Notes: generated by a model not told the origin, from the letters alone. A stretch of 64,000 nt of DNA from Halalkalibacter nanhaiisediminis (GCF_007830185.1 NZ_VLKZ01000003.1:248001-312000), one strand, 5' to 3'. Shown: positions 17,243 through 25,087, numbered from the stretch's first letter. Numbers and translations: made by a program.

Positions 17243-17611
17243 TTAGTGATCATCAGGTGTCCGGTCAAACATACCTTTTCTATTGGTCTCAACAGGAAAT
17301 AGATTCATTTTGCCAATCATCAATGTGTTGTTGGCAGAGAGTTGATCTAGTTTATATTGTTCACTTAGTTCGTATGGATGGAACCATTTTTTATTAATCA
17401 TTAGTTCTGTAATTTCTTGGTGCATGGCAATACCTTGCATTAATTGGTTTCGTAAGAGGGTTCTAACATCAGGTGATACAGACTCCGTTAATGCGACAGC
17501 AATATTGCGCACACCTTCTTTGGCACGAAGAAGTAAATCCATCGCAAATGTAGTATCTGCTAGCTCGGGTACGTGTAGCGAGTTTATAGGATCTAAATAG
17601 TCATTGTTCAA
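17243..17611 (-). CDS. yraF: CotF-like spore coat protein, YraF-type
   Basis: 122 residues. [19 protein letters not shown], then [19 protein letters not shown] and [12 protein letters not shown] follow the same ferritin-like helix pattern as the YraD-type protein. The TTG start at 17611 is 8 bases from AGGAGG. Length and order match B. subtilis yraF. Predicted spore coat component. Confidence 0.85.
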   Translation of the reverse strand: MNNDYLDPINSLHVPELADTTFAMDLLLRAKEGVRNIAVALTESVSPDVRTLLRNQLMQGIAMHQEITELMINKKWFHPYELSEQYKLDQLSANNTLMIGKMNLFPVETNRKGMFDRTPDDH

Positions 17612-17627
17612 TGAATTTGCCTCCTTT

Positions 17628-17873
17628 TTAATTTATTATTGGTGTTGGCCGGTTTTGAGGAACAGGAGATTCAAAAGGTGCCCGTTGATAAACTGCCTGT
17701 AATTCTCCAAGCGCTTGCATGGATTGTTCCACATCTTTTTGCATTAATGCTCTCAAATCATCATCAAATACTAGTCCCTGCATTAGTTTTGATTTCGCTA
17801 AGCAAAGGGTTTTAAAGTTAATAACTTCATGTAAATCCAATGATTCATGATCGGCTAATTTTTGATTATCCAT
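17628..17873 (-). CDS. yraG: Small spore coat-associated protein, YraG-type
   Basis: 81 residues. [20 protein letters not shown] and the [19 protein letters not shown] helix parallel the YraE-type gene, so the cluster contains two short/long pairs around adhB. AAGGAGG precedes the ATG. It is the first gene of the cluster, whose promoter must lie in the gap above 17873. Called by synteny and length. Confidence 0.82.
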   Translation of the reverse strand: MDNQKLADHESLDLHEVINFKTLCLAKSKLMQGLVFDDDLRALMQKDVEQSMQALGELQAVYQRAPFESPVPQNRPTPIIN

Positions 17874-18611
17874 TTCTAATTAACCTCCTTATTCTTTAAT
17901 ACAAACAATTGTATTGTTCCAAAATAGGAGGGAAACATTCTTTAATGCTTTTTATAAAATTTGTAAATTATCTTAAATAGTTGGAATTGGATAAAGTAGG
18001 GAAAATTCATCTATTGTGATGGCTGAGGGTTCTTTTATCAAGTAGCTAAAAAAATATTCAACCAGAAATATTTGGTTGAACTTATAATACGAAAGGAAGA
18101 AGAAATACCTCATCCTTTTTACTCTTATTATTGATTAAGAACCTTCGTCTAAGAAAAATCGTATTTATTATTGAAGAAACGTCTTATAACAGACATTGAA
18201 AATATGACCAATAAAAAGGAAAAAGAAATCGAATAAAAGTGGTTTTCCAATTCCACCCTTTTTTATACTTAACAAGCTGTGTATTTTTTTCTAGCCATAG
18301 CTCAGTAATAGTCATTGGTACACTGAAATACAGAATTTTTAAAAGGCACTGAAGGATGCGAGAATCCTTAGTGAGTTGATTATAAAAGACACAATTACCA
18401 GATGGATTGCATGTCTTTTGATGATTAACTCTATGTCAGAGGTGGTACATCCTAATGGCTGTAATCATGCCTCCTACTATTTTCATAACCTTCTTACATT
18501 ATCAATATAGATACAGTTAATTTTATAATGAAAGGACTGATTTAGGAGTAATTTCGACAAAGTTAGTCAAAATGTTTTGTTACTTTCTTGCATTTTTTTA
18601 AGATGGAATGT

Positions 18612-18676
18612 AAAAAGGGATGCTGTTGCAGCTCTTTTTGATATTCTACTAACAGAGCAGCTTAGTGCAAGAAGGG
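18612..18676 (+). repeat. Family B repeat
   Basis: GATGCTGTTGCAGCTC, then CTACTAACAGAGCAG and CTTAGTGCAAGAAGG. The same sub-blocks appear at 19272-19355 (GCTACGGCAGCTC, CTAACGGGCAG, GTTAGTGGAAGAAG). Confidence 0.55.
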
Positions 18677-18824
18677 ATTCATTAAAAGATAAAGTATGTG
18701 GAGGAGTAGTTTATGATATTAGTGAGTTCTTGTTTAGCAGGGTTAGAAGTAAGGTACAACGGTACACATCGTTTAAATAATAAGATAAGTAAATTAGTAG
18801 AAGAAAATAAAGCGGTAACTATAT

Positions 18825-18855
18825 GCTACTAATGAGGCAGGATAATGGAAGAAGA
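18825..18855 (+). repeat. Family B repeat, short copy
   Basis: CTACTAATGAGGCAG followed by GATAATGGAAGAAGA, the terminal hairpin part of family B. Confidence 0.5.
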
Positions 18856-18934
18856 CTTTTGTCACAGGGTCAGTAATTAAGTTTTAATGAATTAATGGAA
18901 GGGATTTAAATGACTAATTGGGGGGATTTAATAA

Positions 18935-19261
18935 ATGAACGATAATGAGAAAAAACAACAACCACCATATTACGCAGTCATATTTACCTCACAACGAACT
19001 GATGGTGACAATGGGTATGGGAAAATGGCTCAAGCAATGGAGGAATTAGCTCCACTGCAACAGGGGTTTTTAGGGATTGAAAGTGCAAGAGACAGCGAGT
19101 TAGGCATAACAGTTTCATACTGGGAGTCTTTAGAAGCCATTAAAAACTGGAAAGAAACTTCAGCTCATAAAATAGCTCAAGAAAAAGGGAAGCAAGAATG
19201 GTATAAAAATTATGCTGTTCGAGTTTGCAAAGTTGAGAGGGATTACTATTTTAAAATGTAA
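18935..19261 (+). CDS. Antibiotic biosynthesis monooxygenase (ABM) domain protein
   Basis: 108 residues, a single ferredoxin-like ABM domain. YAVIFTSQRTDGDNGY begins the first strand. APLQQGFLGIESARDSE and ITVSYWESLEAIKNW are the family hallmarks, and a terminal strand ends YAVRVCKVERDY. Such dimeric small proteins act as cofactor-free oxygenases or heme/quinone handlers; many have no known substrate. The ATG lies 9-10 bases after GGGGG. Flanked by family B repeats on both sides. Confidence 0.88.
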   Translation: MNDNEKKQQPPYYAVIFTSQRTDGDNGYGKMAQAMEELAPLQQGFLGIESARDSELGITVSYWESLEAIKNWKETSAHKIAQEKGKQEWYKNYAVRVCKVERDYYFKM

Positions 19262-19271
19262 ACCTTATTGA

Positions 19272-19355
19272 ACGAACGGGTGCTTGAGTTCAAGAGAGAG
19301 TTGCTACGGCAGCTCCTTTTCTTATTAAGCTAACGGGCAGGTTAGTGGAAGAAGA
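19272..19355 (+). repeat. Family B repeat, longest clear copy
   Basis: Begins AACGGGTGCTTGAGTTC, has an inner hairpin GAGAGTTGC/GGCAGCTC and ends with the hairpin CTAAC-GGGCAG-GTTAG followed by TGGAAGAAG. It occupies nearly the whole gap between the ABM gene and the small gene at 19375. Confidence 0.65.
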
Positions 19356-19374
19356 ATTGAAGGGAGATGGTTAG

Positions 19375-19545
19375 GTGGCAAAATGTGGAGAACACAATCA
19401 ACCGACACGTGGAGAGGTTCTCTTCTACTCGACTTATGCAACAGCAGCAAGAGCGTTTTTTTCATTCCAACTAAGTGCAAATGATTATAAATTTAGTTAC
19501 GCTGGCTATTTTGCATTGTTTGTAAGAAGTAATGTTAAAGTATGA
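19375..19545 (+). CDS. Small protein overlapping a CPBP protease gene
   Basis: 56 residues from GTG 19375, 8 bases after GGGAG. The sequence, with STYATAARAFFSFQLSAND and FSYAGYFALFVRS, matches no family I recognise. Its TGA overlaps an ATG of the next reading frame (19542), so translation may couple the two. It may be an N-terminally intact remnant of something longer or a true microprotein. Confidence 0.45.
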   Translation: MAKCGEHNQPTRGEVLFYSTYATAARAFFSFQLSANDYKFSYAGYFALFVRSNVKV

Positions 19546-19568
19546 AAACAAAAAAAGGTGGTTGTTTT

Positions 19569-20438
19569 TTGAAGCGAAATAACGATTTTAAAAATATGAA
19601 ATTTGGGTCTCTTATATTACAATTTATTCTTGTATGGATAGTGACTTTTTCTTTTTTTGCATTTATCCAAAGTGTCTTGGGTATAAACATGAACTTCTTT
19701 TTTAGTGCTACTCTACATATTGTAATTATTCTTCTAATTATTCGAAAGTTTAATAAGCATAGGATTTCTTTAAGACAAATCACAGGAGATTTAAGTTTAC
19801 ACAAACTCCCGTGGTTGAAATTATTCAGCATTCAAGCTCTTTTAATTGTATTTGCTGTACTTTCTATTATTGCGATTTTTTTCATCATTGGTCTCTTCGA
19901 CTCTAACTTCTATAAAGAACTACTTACAGAAGAAATAACTCATACTAACAATTCCGCTCAACTAATTATTTTAACGTATATATTAAGTTTTACATTAGTA
20001 CCAATCATGGAGGAGCTTTTGTTTAGAGGGTATCTTTTTAATAAATGGGGAGAAAATTTTGGAATACTGAAGGCAATGATTTTTTGTTCTATTTTGTTTT
20101 CTTTGTTACATTGGAACACAGGGTTTATATCTCATTTTATACTAGGTGTTTTTTGTTGTATGGCATATGTAAAGACGAAAAGGTTAATCGTTCCAATGCT
20201 ATTACATGCAGTTAATAATATCATTGCAGGAACGTATATGTTATTTCCGACCGAATTAGACACCACTTATGAAGAGGAGGCCCTTACACAATTTATAATA
20301 GAGATGCAAATTGCCTTTAAGATAGGTGCTTTGCTATTTATTGTATTAGTACCGATTGTGTGCTACGTACTTTATCGATATTACAAAGGATTACCTAAAG
20401 TAACACCTTATCAGTTAAATCAAAACCAAAATATTTAA
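19569..20438 (+). CDS. CPBP-family intramembrane metalloprotease
   Basis: About 289 residues with roughly seven or eight membrane segments. The CPBP (CAAX protease/bacteriocin-processing) motifs are present: EELLFRG, then LLHWNTGF and the third motif LLHAVNN. The first two glutamates and the two histidines form the intramembrane active site. Members act in membrane protein processing or bacteriocin self-protection. The TTG at 19569 lies 6-7 bases from AAAAAGGTGG; the ATG at 19542 lacks one but overlaps the upstream stop. Substrate unknown. Confidence 0.88.
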   Translation: MKRNNDFKNMKFGSLILQFILVWIVTFSFFAFIQSVLGINMNFFFSATLHIVIILLIIRKFNKHRISLRQITGDLSLHKLPWLKLFSIQALLIVFAVLSIIAIFFIIGLFDSNFYKELLTEEITHTNNSAQLIILTYILSFTLVPIMEELLFRGYLFNKWGENFGILKAMIFCSILFSLLHWNTGFISHFILGVFCCMAYVKTKRLIVPMLLHAVNNIIAGTYMLFPTELDTTYEEEALTQFIIEMQIAFKIGALLFIVLVPIVCYVLYRYYKGLPKVTPYQLNQNQNI

Positions 20439-20474
20439 ATTATAAAAATAGAAGTATTGCCTGACGTATTTGCA

Positions 20475-20564
20475 ATGATTAGAGGATTGCTTTTGGGTAT
20501 ATTCAGAGTGCTATTCTTTGCATTTATGGTCATTATTATTTGGTGGATTATTCAATTATTCTAG
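20475..20564 (+). CDS. Possible 29-residue hydrophobic peptide
   Basis: ATG at 20475 opens a peptide whose residues 3-27 are almost wholly hydrophobic, ending WWIIQLF. There is no clear ribosome binding site. It could be a micro-membrane protein or the tail of a decayed gene. Confidence 0.25.
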   Translation: MIRGLLLGIFRVLFFAFMVIIIWWIIQLF

Positions 20565-20572
20565 GTCAACTT

Positions 20573-20642
20573 TTCAACTAACGGGCGCAATTCTGCAGAA
20601 TGAATTGTGTTCTTTATTTATGTAAAGGGCCATTTAATTGAA
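20573..20642 (+). repeat. Family A palindromic repeat, copy A3
   Basis: Core as in A1. Outer arms TTCAACTAAC and TTTAATTGAA pair over nine positions, different from A1 (GTTATTC/GAATAAC) but still complementary. It precedes the ABC-F gene; A4 follows that gene. Confidence 0.8.
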
Positions 20643-21100
20643 CAACACCTCAAAAATTTGGATATTTAGTGGTGAAAATCAAGTGGAATTGTGAATAAAC
20701 GAACTTAAACGAACAGTTTAATTGAATAATATGGGAAAAAGGGAACTTGCCATAGAGCAACAAGCAGTAATTTAAGAGAAAGGTGATACTGATTGTATTC
20801 CATAGAAGGAAATGTTAGTCTATAAATATGATAATGAGAGGACTGATGGAAGGACTATGATTAACTAATCTATATTATAATTTGAAATGAATATCTTCAA
20901 ACTACAAAATATAGGGTTAGTCCATCCATTTTTATAAATCAGTTTATTATTTCATTTGTCATGATTCCAATGGCAAAAAGAACTTATTTATTATAATTAA
21001 AAGACTAATCCTTCCAATTACAAACTGGGAGGATTTTTATTCTCTCATAACTCAAATTATTATTAAATTCCTTGAATCTAATTAAATAAAGGAGAGAAAA
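20643..21100. promoter_or_regulatory. Long leader region of the ABC-F gene
   Basis: No real gene. The stretch carries GGAAGGACTA (20848), TAGTCCATCC (20918), TAATCCTTCC (21006) and a terminator (21007-21044). The first can pair with either the second or third, giving alternative folds that could expose or suppress the terminator. A short frame starting at 20812 spans the first segment but has a poorly placed ribosome binding site. Confidence 0.45.
21007..21044 (+). terminator. Terminator upstream of the ABC-F leader peptide
   Basis: AATCCTTCC pairs with GGGAGGATT (one G-T pair) across an 11-base loop, followed by TTTTATTCTC. Its position 200 bp before the ABC-F start suggests premature termination of a longer leader transcript, although it might simply end upstream transcripts. 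Confidence 0.65.
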
Positions 21101-21154
21101 ATGAGCGATTCAGACACGATCGTTACGCATGTAGCACTCCGTATAAGTCGTTAA
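21101..21154 (+). CDS. Leader peptide of the ABC-F gene
   Basis: 17 codons, MSDSDTIVTHVALRISR, with a strong ribosome binding site (AAAGGAG, spacer about 6). The last codons (CTC CGT ATA AGT) are the left arm of a 12 bp perfect stem. This is the geometry of ermC-type leader peptides, where a drug-stalled ribosome opens the stem. Inducer not predictable from sequence. Confidence 0.7.
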   Translation: MSDSDTIVTHVALRISR

Positions 21155-21242
21155 TATCCATCAAACTTATACGGAGAAATTTAAAATAGATGGATTACCG
21201 ACTTTGTATAAAAAGTAAAAAAGGGTTGATATACAAAGGAGG
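21137..21242 (+). promoter_or_regulatory. Four-segment translational attenuator
   Basis: Segment 1 CTCCGTATAAGT (21137-21148) and segment 2 ACTTATACGGAG (21165-21176) pair perfectly over 12 bp. Segment 3 CTTTGTATA (21202-21210) and segment 4 TATACAAAG (21230-21238) pair over 9 bp and cover half of the Shine-Dalgarno AAAGGAGG (21235-21242). Segment 2 can also pair with segment 3 over 10 bp with two G-U pairs. Stalling on the leader peptide would thus release the ribosome binding site. Confidence 0.72.
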
Positions 21243-21249
21243 AATAATC

Positions 21250-22728
21250 ATGTCAATGATACAAGTTCAAGACTTAACTTTTTCTTATCCAAGTAGCTAT
21301 GACAATATATTTGAAGGGGTTAGCTTTCAAATCGATACGGATTGGAAACTTGGATTTATCGGTAGAAATGGACGAGGTAAAACAACATTCTTTAATTTAC
21401 TATTAGGGAAATATGAGTATAGTGGGAAAATCACTTCTTCAGTAGAATTTAATTATTTTCCTTATCCAGTCTCGGATCAAAGCAAGTATACCTATGAAAT
21501 CTTAGGAGAAATTTGCCCACAAGCAGAAGATTGGGAACTACTTCGTGAAATATCCTTTCTTAATGTGGATATAGAAATTATGTACCGACCATTTAATTCA
21601 TTATCAAATGGAGAACAAACAAAGGTGTTGCTTGCTGCACTGTTTTTAAATGAGGGTCAATTTTTATTGATTGATGAGCCAACCAATCATCTAGATACTG
21701 AAGGACGTAAGATTGTCTCTGATTATCTAAGGAAGAAAAAAGGATTTATTTTGATTTCACATGACAAAAACTTTTTAGATGGATGTGTAGACCATATCTT
21801 ATCTATAAATAGAGCAAATATCGAAGTTCAAAGTGGCAACTATTCTTCTTGGAAGTTAAATTTTGATAGACACCAGGAACATGAAGAGGCAACAAATCAG
21901 CGTCTACAAAAAGACATAGGGAGATTAAAACAGTCTTCAAAACGCTCAGCAGGTTGGTCTAATCAAGTAGAGTCTTCCAAAAATGGAACAACAAATTCGG
22001 GTTCCAAATTGGATAAGGGTTTTGTAGGACATAAGGCAGCCAAGATGATGAAGAGAGCAAAGAGCACTGAATCCAGACAACAAAAAGCGATTGATGAAAA
22101 GTCAAGGTTGCTAAAAAATGTCGAAAAAACGGAATCCTTAAAATTAGAACCATTGAAATTTTATTCAGATGAATTGATTGTCTTGACTGATGTGTCTGTT
22201 AAGTACGATGGTCAAATTGTAAATAAGCCAATTAGCTTTAAAGTTGAACAAGGTGATCGAATCGTACTGAATGGAAAGAATGGAAGCGGAAAAAGTAGTA
22301 TCCTAAAATTAATTCTAGGAAATTCTATAAAGCATACAGGTACAATTAATGTAAGTTCAGGCTTAATCGTTTCCTATGTTCAACAAGATACTTCTCATTT
22401 GAAAGGGCTGTTATCGGACTTTATTGAAGAGTATGAGATTGATGAAACGTTATTTAAATCCATCCTACGTAAGATGGATTTTGATCGAATTCAATTTGAG
22501 AAAGATATATCTCATTATTCTGGTGGACAAAAGAAAAAGCTACTTATAGCCAAAAGTTTATGTGAAAAAGCTCATTTATATATTTGGGATGAACCGTTAA
22601 ATTTTATTGATATTTATTCGCGAATGCAGATAGAAGAACTTATTCAAAACTTTAATCCCACAATGGTGTTTGTTGAGCATGATCAGGCATTTCAACAAAC
22701 AATTGCAACAAAGATTGTATCCATGTAG
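21250..22728 (+). CDS. ABC-F ribosomal protection ATPase (Lsa/Vga-like)
   Basis: 492 residues, two ATP-binding domains, no membrane segment. Domain 1 has Walker A GRNGRGKT, signature LSNGEQTKVLL and Walker B LLIDEPTNHLD. Domain 2 has NGKNGSGKSS, YSGGQKKKLL and LYIWDEPLNFID. The basic interdomain linker (about residues 200-300) is where antibiotic-displacing ABC-F proteins reach the peptidyl-transferase centre. The start IQVQDLTFSYPSSYDNIF resembles Lsa-type proteins, which protect against lincosamides, streptogramin A and pleuromutilins. ATG 21250 is 7 bases after AAAGGAGG. The leader peptide and attenuator upstream support inducible resistance. Flanked by repeats A3 and A4. Confidence 0.88.
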   Translation: MSMIQVQDLTFSYPSSYDNIFEGVSFQIDTDWKLGFIGRNGRGKTTFFNLLLGKYEYSGKITSSVEFNYFPYPVSDQSKYTYEILGEICPQAEDWELLREISFLNVDIEIMYRPFNSLSNGEQTKVLLAALFLNEGQFLLIDEPTNHLDTEGRKIVSDYLRKKKGFILISHDKNFLDGCVDHILSINRANIEVQSGNYSSWKLNFDRHQEHEEATNQRLQKDIGRLKQSSKRSAGWSNQVESSKNGTTNSGSKLDKGFVGHKAAKMMKRAKSTESRQQKAIDEKSRLLKNVEKTESLKLEPLKFYSDELIVLTDVSVKYDGQIVNKPISFKVEQGDRIVLNGKNGSGKSSILKLILGNSIKHTGTINVSSGLIVSYVQQDTSHLKGLLSDFIEEYEIDETLFKSILRKMDFDRIQFEKDISHYSGGQKKKLLIAKSLCEKAHLYIWDEPLNFIDIYSRMQIEELIQNFNPTMVFVEHDQAFQQTIATKIVSM

Positions 22729-22814
22729 TTTAATATGAGGAAAATGAAGATATAGCGAGTGAATCAGGTAGTTAAACTAAAGAATGAGTTAGTTAAAGAA
22801 AAATTAAGTGAGTT

Positions 22815-22885
22815 ATTCCATTAAAGGGCGCAATTCTGCAGCAAGAATTGTGTTCTTTCTTTATGTAAAGGGCCGATTGTAGAAA
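22815..22885 (+). repeat. Family A palindromic repeat, copy A4
   Basis: Core as in A1 except GCAGCAAG for GCAGAATG. The outer arms (ATTCCATTAAA and GATTGTAGAA) pair poorly, the only such copy. It lies between the ABC-F gene and the alpha/beta hydrolase. Confidence 0.76.
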
Positions 22886-23002
22886 AGTGCAACGAAAGCA
22901 AAGGTTAATCCGTATTTAAATTAAAGAGTAGAGGGATTCCCCAATAAGTATGCTTAACGCAGTCATGGAAAATAAATCCGAATCGGGAAAGGTGGGTATA
23001 TA

Positions 23003-23791
23003 ATGCCATATTTAAAAGTTAAAGATGGTATAGATATATTTTATGAGTGTTATGGTGAAGGAGAGCCATTAGTCTTTATTCATGGATTAGGCGCTTCATC
23101 CGATATGTATAAGCCACAAGTAGAATATTTTCAAGAATATTTCAAAGTAATCTTACTTGATTTAAGAGGTAATGGGAAATCAGGTTTATTAGAATGCGAT
23201 GTGGAAAGTGTTTTAAATAAACAGGCGGAAGATATTAAAGGGCTTTTAAAACTTTTAGAAATCCACTTAGCGACATTTATTGGTGTTTCATATGGTGGGG
23301 TTTTAATTCAACAAGTAGCAATCAAATTCCCAGAAATTGTTAAATCACTTATTATAGTCGATAGTTTTTGCGATACCTCAATTGATTCCTATCAAAAACT
23401 ATTTGCGATGGTAGGAGCCAATCAAACATGGATTTTACATACGCCCAAAAAGTGGTTAGCGAAATTAACGAAATCCTCTTATAAAAAATGGCCCGAAGCA
23501 TGCAAAGAGATGGAAAATATTATCCTTAATATGAGGATATATGAAACGAAACTCCAAAGGAAAGCAATAAATAGAATTAGATTTAATGATAAGTTATCAA
23601 AGGTTAAACTTCCTGCACTCTGTTTAGTAGGTGACCATACCAATTTGGGTAAAAAAATGATGGAACAAGTATCGGGTTGCATTCAAAATTCAGAGCTAAA
23701 GGTAATCAAAAATTCTTTTGATCCTAGTAATCTTTGTCAGCCCATGGTTTTTAATAAGATAGTTCATAAATTTATTTCTAATTCATTATAA
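23003..23791 (+). CDS. Alpha/beta hydrolase with missing catalytic histidine
   Basis: 262 residues with the hydrolase fold: oxyanion segment FIHGLGASSDMY, DLRGNGKSG, and the nucleophile elbow GVSYGG. LCLVGDHTNLGKKM holds the usual post-strand-7 acid region. The last motif, normally Gly-His-x-Ser-Asn, reads NSFDPSNLCQP, with Asp in place of His, so classical Ser-His-Asp catalysis looks disabled. It may be a non-enzymatic binder, or catalysis may use another His (VHKF near the end). AAAGGTGGG precedes the ATG. It is the sole gene between repeats A4 and A5. Confidence 0.82.
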   Translation: MPYLKVKDGIDIFYECYGEGEPLVFIHGLGASSDMYKPQVEYFQEYFKVILLDLRGNGKSGLLECDVESVLNKQAEDIKGLLKLLEIHLATFIGVSYGGVLIQQVAIKFPEIVKSLIIVDSFCDTSIDSYQKLFAMVGANQTWILHTPKKWLAKLTKSSYKKWPEACKEMENIILNMRIYETKLQRKAINRIRFNDKLSKVKLPALCLVGDHTNLGKKMMEQVSGCIQNSELKVIKNSFDPSNLCQPMVFNKIVHKFISNSL

Positions 23792-23799
23792 ATTTTTCA

Positions 23800-23862
23800 G
23801 CAATCGGGCGCGATTCTGCAGAATGAATTGTGTTCTTTCTTTATGTAAAGGTCAGATTGTGG
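23800..23862 (+). repeat. Family A palindromic repeat, copy A5
   Basis: Core GGCGCGATTCTGCAGAATG, then AATTGTGTTCTTTCTTTATG and AAAGGTC. Arms CAATC and GATTG pair. It begins 9 bases after the hydrolase stop codon. Confidence 0.8.
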
Positions 23863-23927
23863 AGGATCTTTCCTAAAGATAATTGGATATTTATGTTAAA
23901 ATAGATGAGGATTGTGAAGGAGTCTAC

Positions 23928-23956
23928 TTAAACTAACAGGCAGGTTAGTTGAAGAA
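23928..23956 (+). repeat. Family B hairpin repeat
   Basis: AACTAAC-AGGCAG-GTTAGTT is a perfect 7 bp hairpin followed by GAAGAA, equal to the terminal part of the copy at 19272. Confidence 0.6.
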
Positions 23957-24018
23957 ATAAATATGAATTAGGCAGAATTATTAATATAACTCAATTAAGG
24001 TGAGTGTCAAATTAGAAC

Positions 24019-24561
24019 GTGTTGTCCGAACTTAATGATGAGCGAGAAAAGACACAAGTAATTGAACAGCAAAAGCAGGATATTATGGAAAAGACATTCT
24101 CCGTATTATCGACACCAGCTAATATAGATGAAACAGCACTCCAAGCCATTTTCCAAGAATATAGCGGGCAACTGGAGCATTTAGCTGTATTCTCTACTGA
24201 AAATATAGATGAAGATGATGTTATATATTTAGAAGAAGGTCCTAAAAATTTCTTTCCAATTGATTATTCACAAGCAGAAATTGTTATTGGAGAAAATGGA
24301 AAAATTACAGAGACAATCATTCCGAATGATTATGATATAGGAACTGTAGCAATGGCCAATGATCAATGGATTGTACAATATGAATATCAGGAGTCCTATC
24401 TTGAAACGATTGAAAATGCACATCAAATTAAACATTTTGCACCTTCTAATTGGACAGTCTTTCAGTTACCGATTGTGTTTATTATCATAACTGCTTTCAT
24501 TTTAGGGGGCTGGCTAATTCAAAAACGTATTACAAAACCAGTGGAAAACATAGTAGACTAA
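24019..24561 (+). pseudogene. Sensor histidine kinase fragment (sensor domain and TM2 only)
   Basis: 180 residues from a GTG with no good ribosome binding site. They read as the end of an extracytoplasmic sensor domain, then a transmembrane segment near 150-168 (LPIVFIIITAFILGGWL) and the start of a HAMP linker (QKRITKPVENIVD), where a stop falls. The first membrane segment, the remainder of HAMP, the His box and the ATPase domain are absent. No kinase sequence resumes downstream in any frame, and no response regulator is nearby. A truncated remnant is the simplest reading. Confidence 0.7.
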
Positions 24562-24695
24562 CAAAGGAAATTAGGGTAGTGCAGGTGTCCGTGTAGTTTT
24601 AAAGTTAATTAGAGTGAAAAGTGTATATTTGAGGGAATTTATGGTGTGGAAGTAGACTATATTATATAATTACTTATAAAAAGAGGGGGGTAATA

Positions 24696-25046
24696 GTGAA
24701 AAAATTAGCGTATTTAGCCTTTATTATTTTGATATTTAGTTTAGTTGGTTGTAATAATAGTAATACATCAGGTTCCTTTCAATCAATTATTAATGTAAAT
24801 GGTACTCATTACTTTTTAACCACTAGTGATGAGATAAAGTATGAGATAGATAAGGAGATTGGAACTATTCAAAAAACTGTCTCTCCAGACCGTTTTCCTG
24901 ATACACATCTATCATCTAATGATTTAGAAGAAGGTTCAAAATTATACACAACGGTTGAAGATAGTAATTATATTTTGGCAGAGCGCCCTAACACTAATGA
25001 GTTACTTCTATACACGCTTGAAGAAAATATAACTTCTTCAGATTAA
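24696..25046 (+). CDS. Putative lipoprotein
   Basis: 116 residues from a GTG 5-6 bases after AGAGGGGGG. The signal peptide ends in the lipobox SLVGC (Cys19). The mature domain, about 97 residues, has a repeating strand pattern (INVNGTHYFL, KLYTTVEDSNYILAER, ELLLYTLEENI) and no recognised family. A terminator follows at once. Probably a surface protein of unknown role. Confidence 0.7.
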   Translation: MKKLAYLAFIILIFSLVGCNNSNTSGSFQSIINVNGTHYFLTTSDEIKYEIDKEIGTIQKTVSPDRFPDTHLSSNDLEEGSKLYTTVEDSNYILAERPNTNELLLYTLEENITSSD

Positions 25047-25051
25047 GAATA

Positions 25052-25087
25052 ATATCGTTATCTTAAAAGATGACGATATTTTTTTGT
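25052..25087 (+). terminator. Intrinsic terminator
   Basis: AATATCGTTATCTT pairs with AAGATGACGATATT, followed by TTTTTTG. It closes the lipoprotein gene at 24696. Confidence 0.85.

Larger units (their letters stand above)
17874..18934. other. Large gene-poor stretch with two family B repeats
   Basis: About 1.06 kb without a convincing gene. It contains the promoter region of the minus-strand coat cluster, two family B-type repeats (18612-18676 and 18825-18855) and AT-rich filler. A short ORF at 18577-18780 overlaps the first repeat and looks accidental. GGGGGATTT precedes the next gene at 18935. Confidence 0.55.

Noticed and set aside
18420-18480. AGAGGTGGTACATCC, resembling a T-box antiterminator
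   Set aside because: The other T-box elements (AGTA loop, specifier, terminator) are not recognisable and no amino-acid gene follows.
18577-18780. 67-residue ORF in the gap before the ABM gene
   Set aside because: It runs through a family B repeat, has no ribosome binding site and no protein-like pattern.
20812-20868. 18-codon upstream ORF before the ABC-F terminator
   Set aside because: AAGGA lies only 1-2 bases before its ATG, too near for normal initiation; kept as part of the attenuator discussion only.
12590-23862. True integron attC array
   Set aside because: No GTTRRRY/RYYYAAC core sites, no integrase and no attI-like site were seen, so only a cassette-like pattern is claimed.
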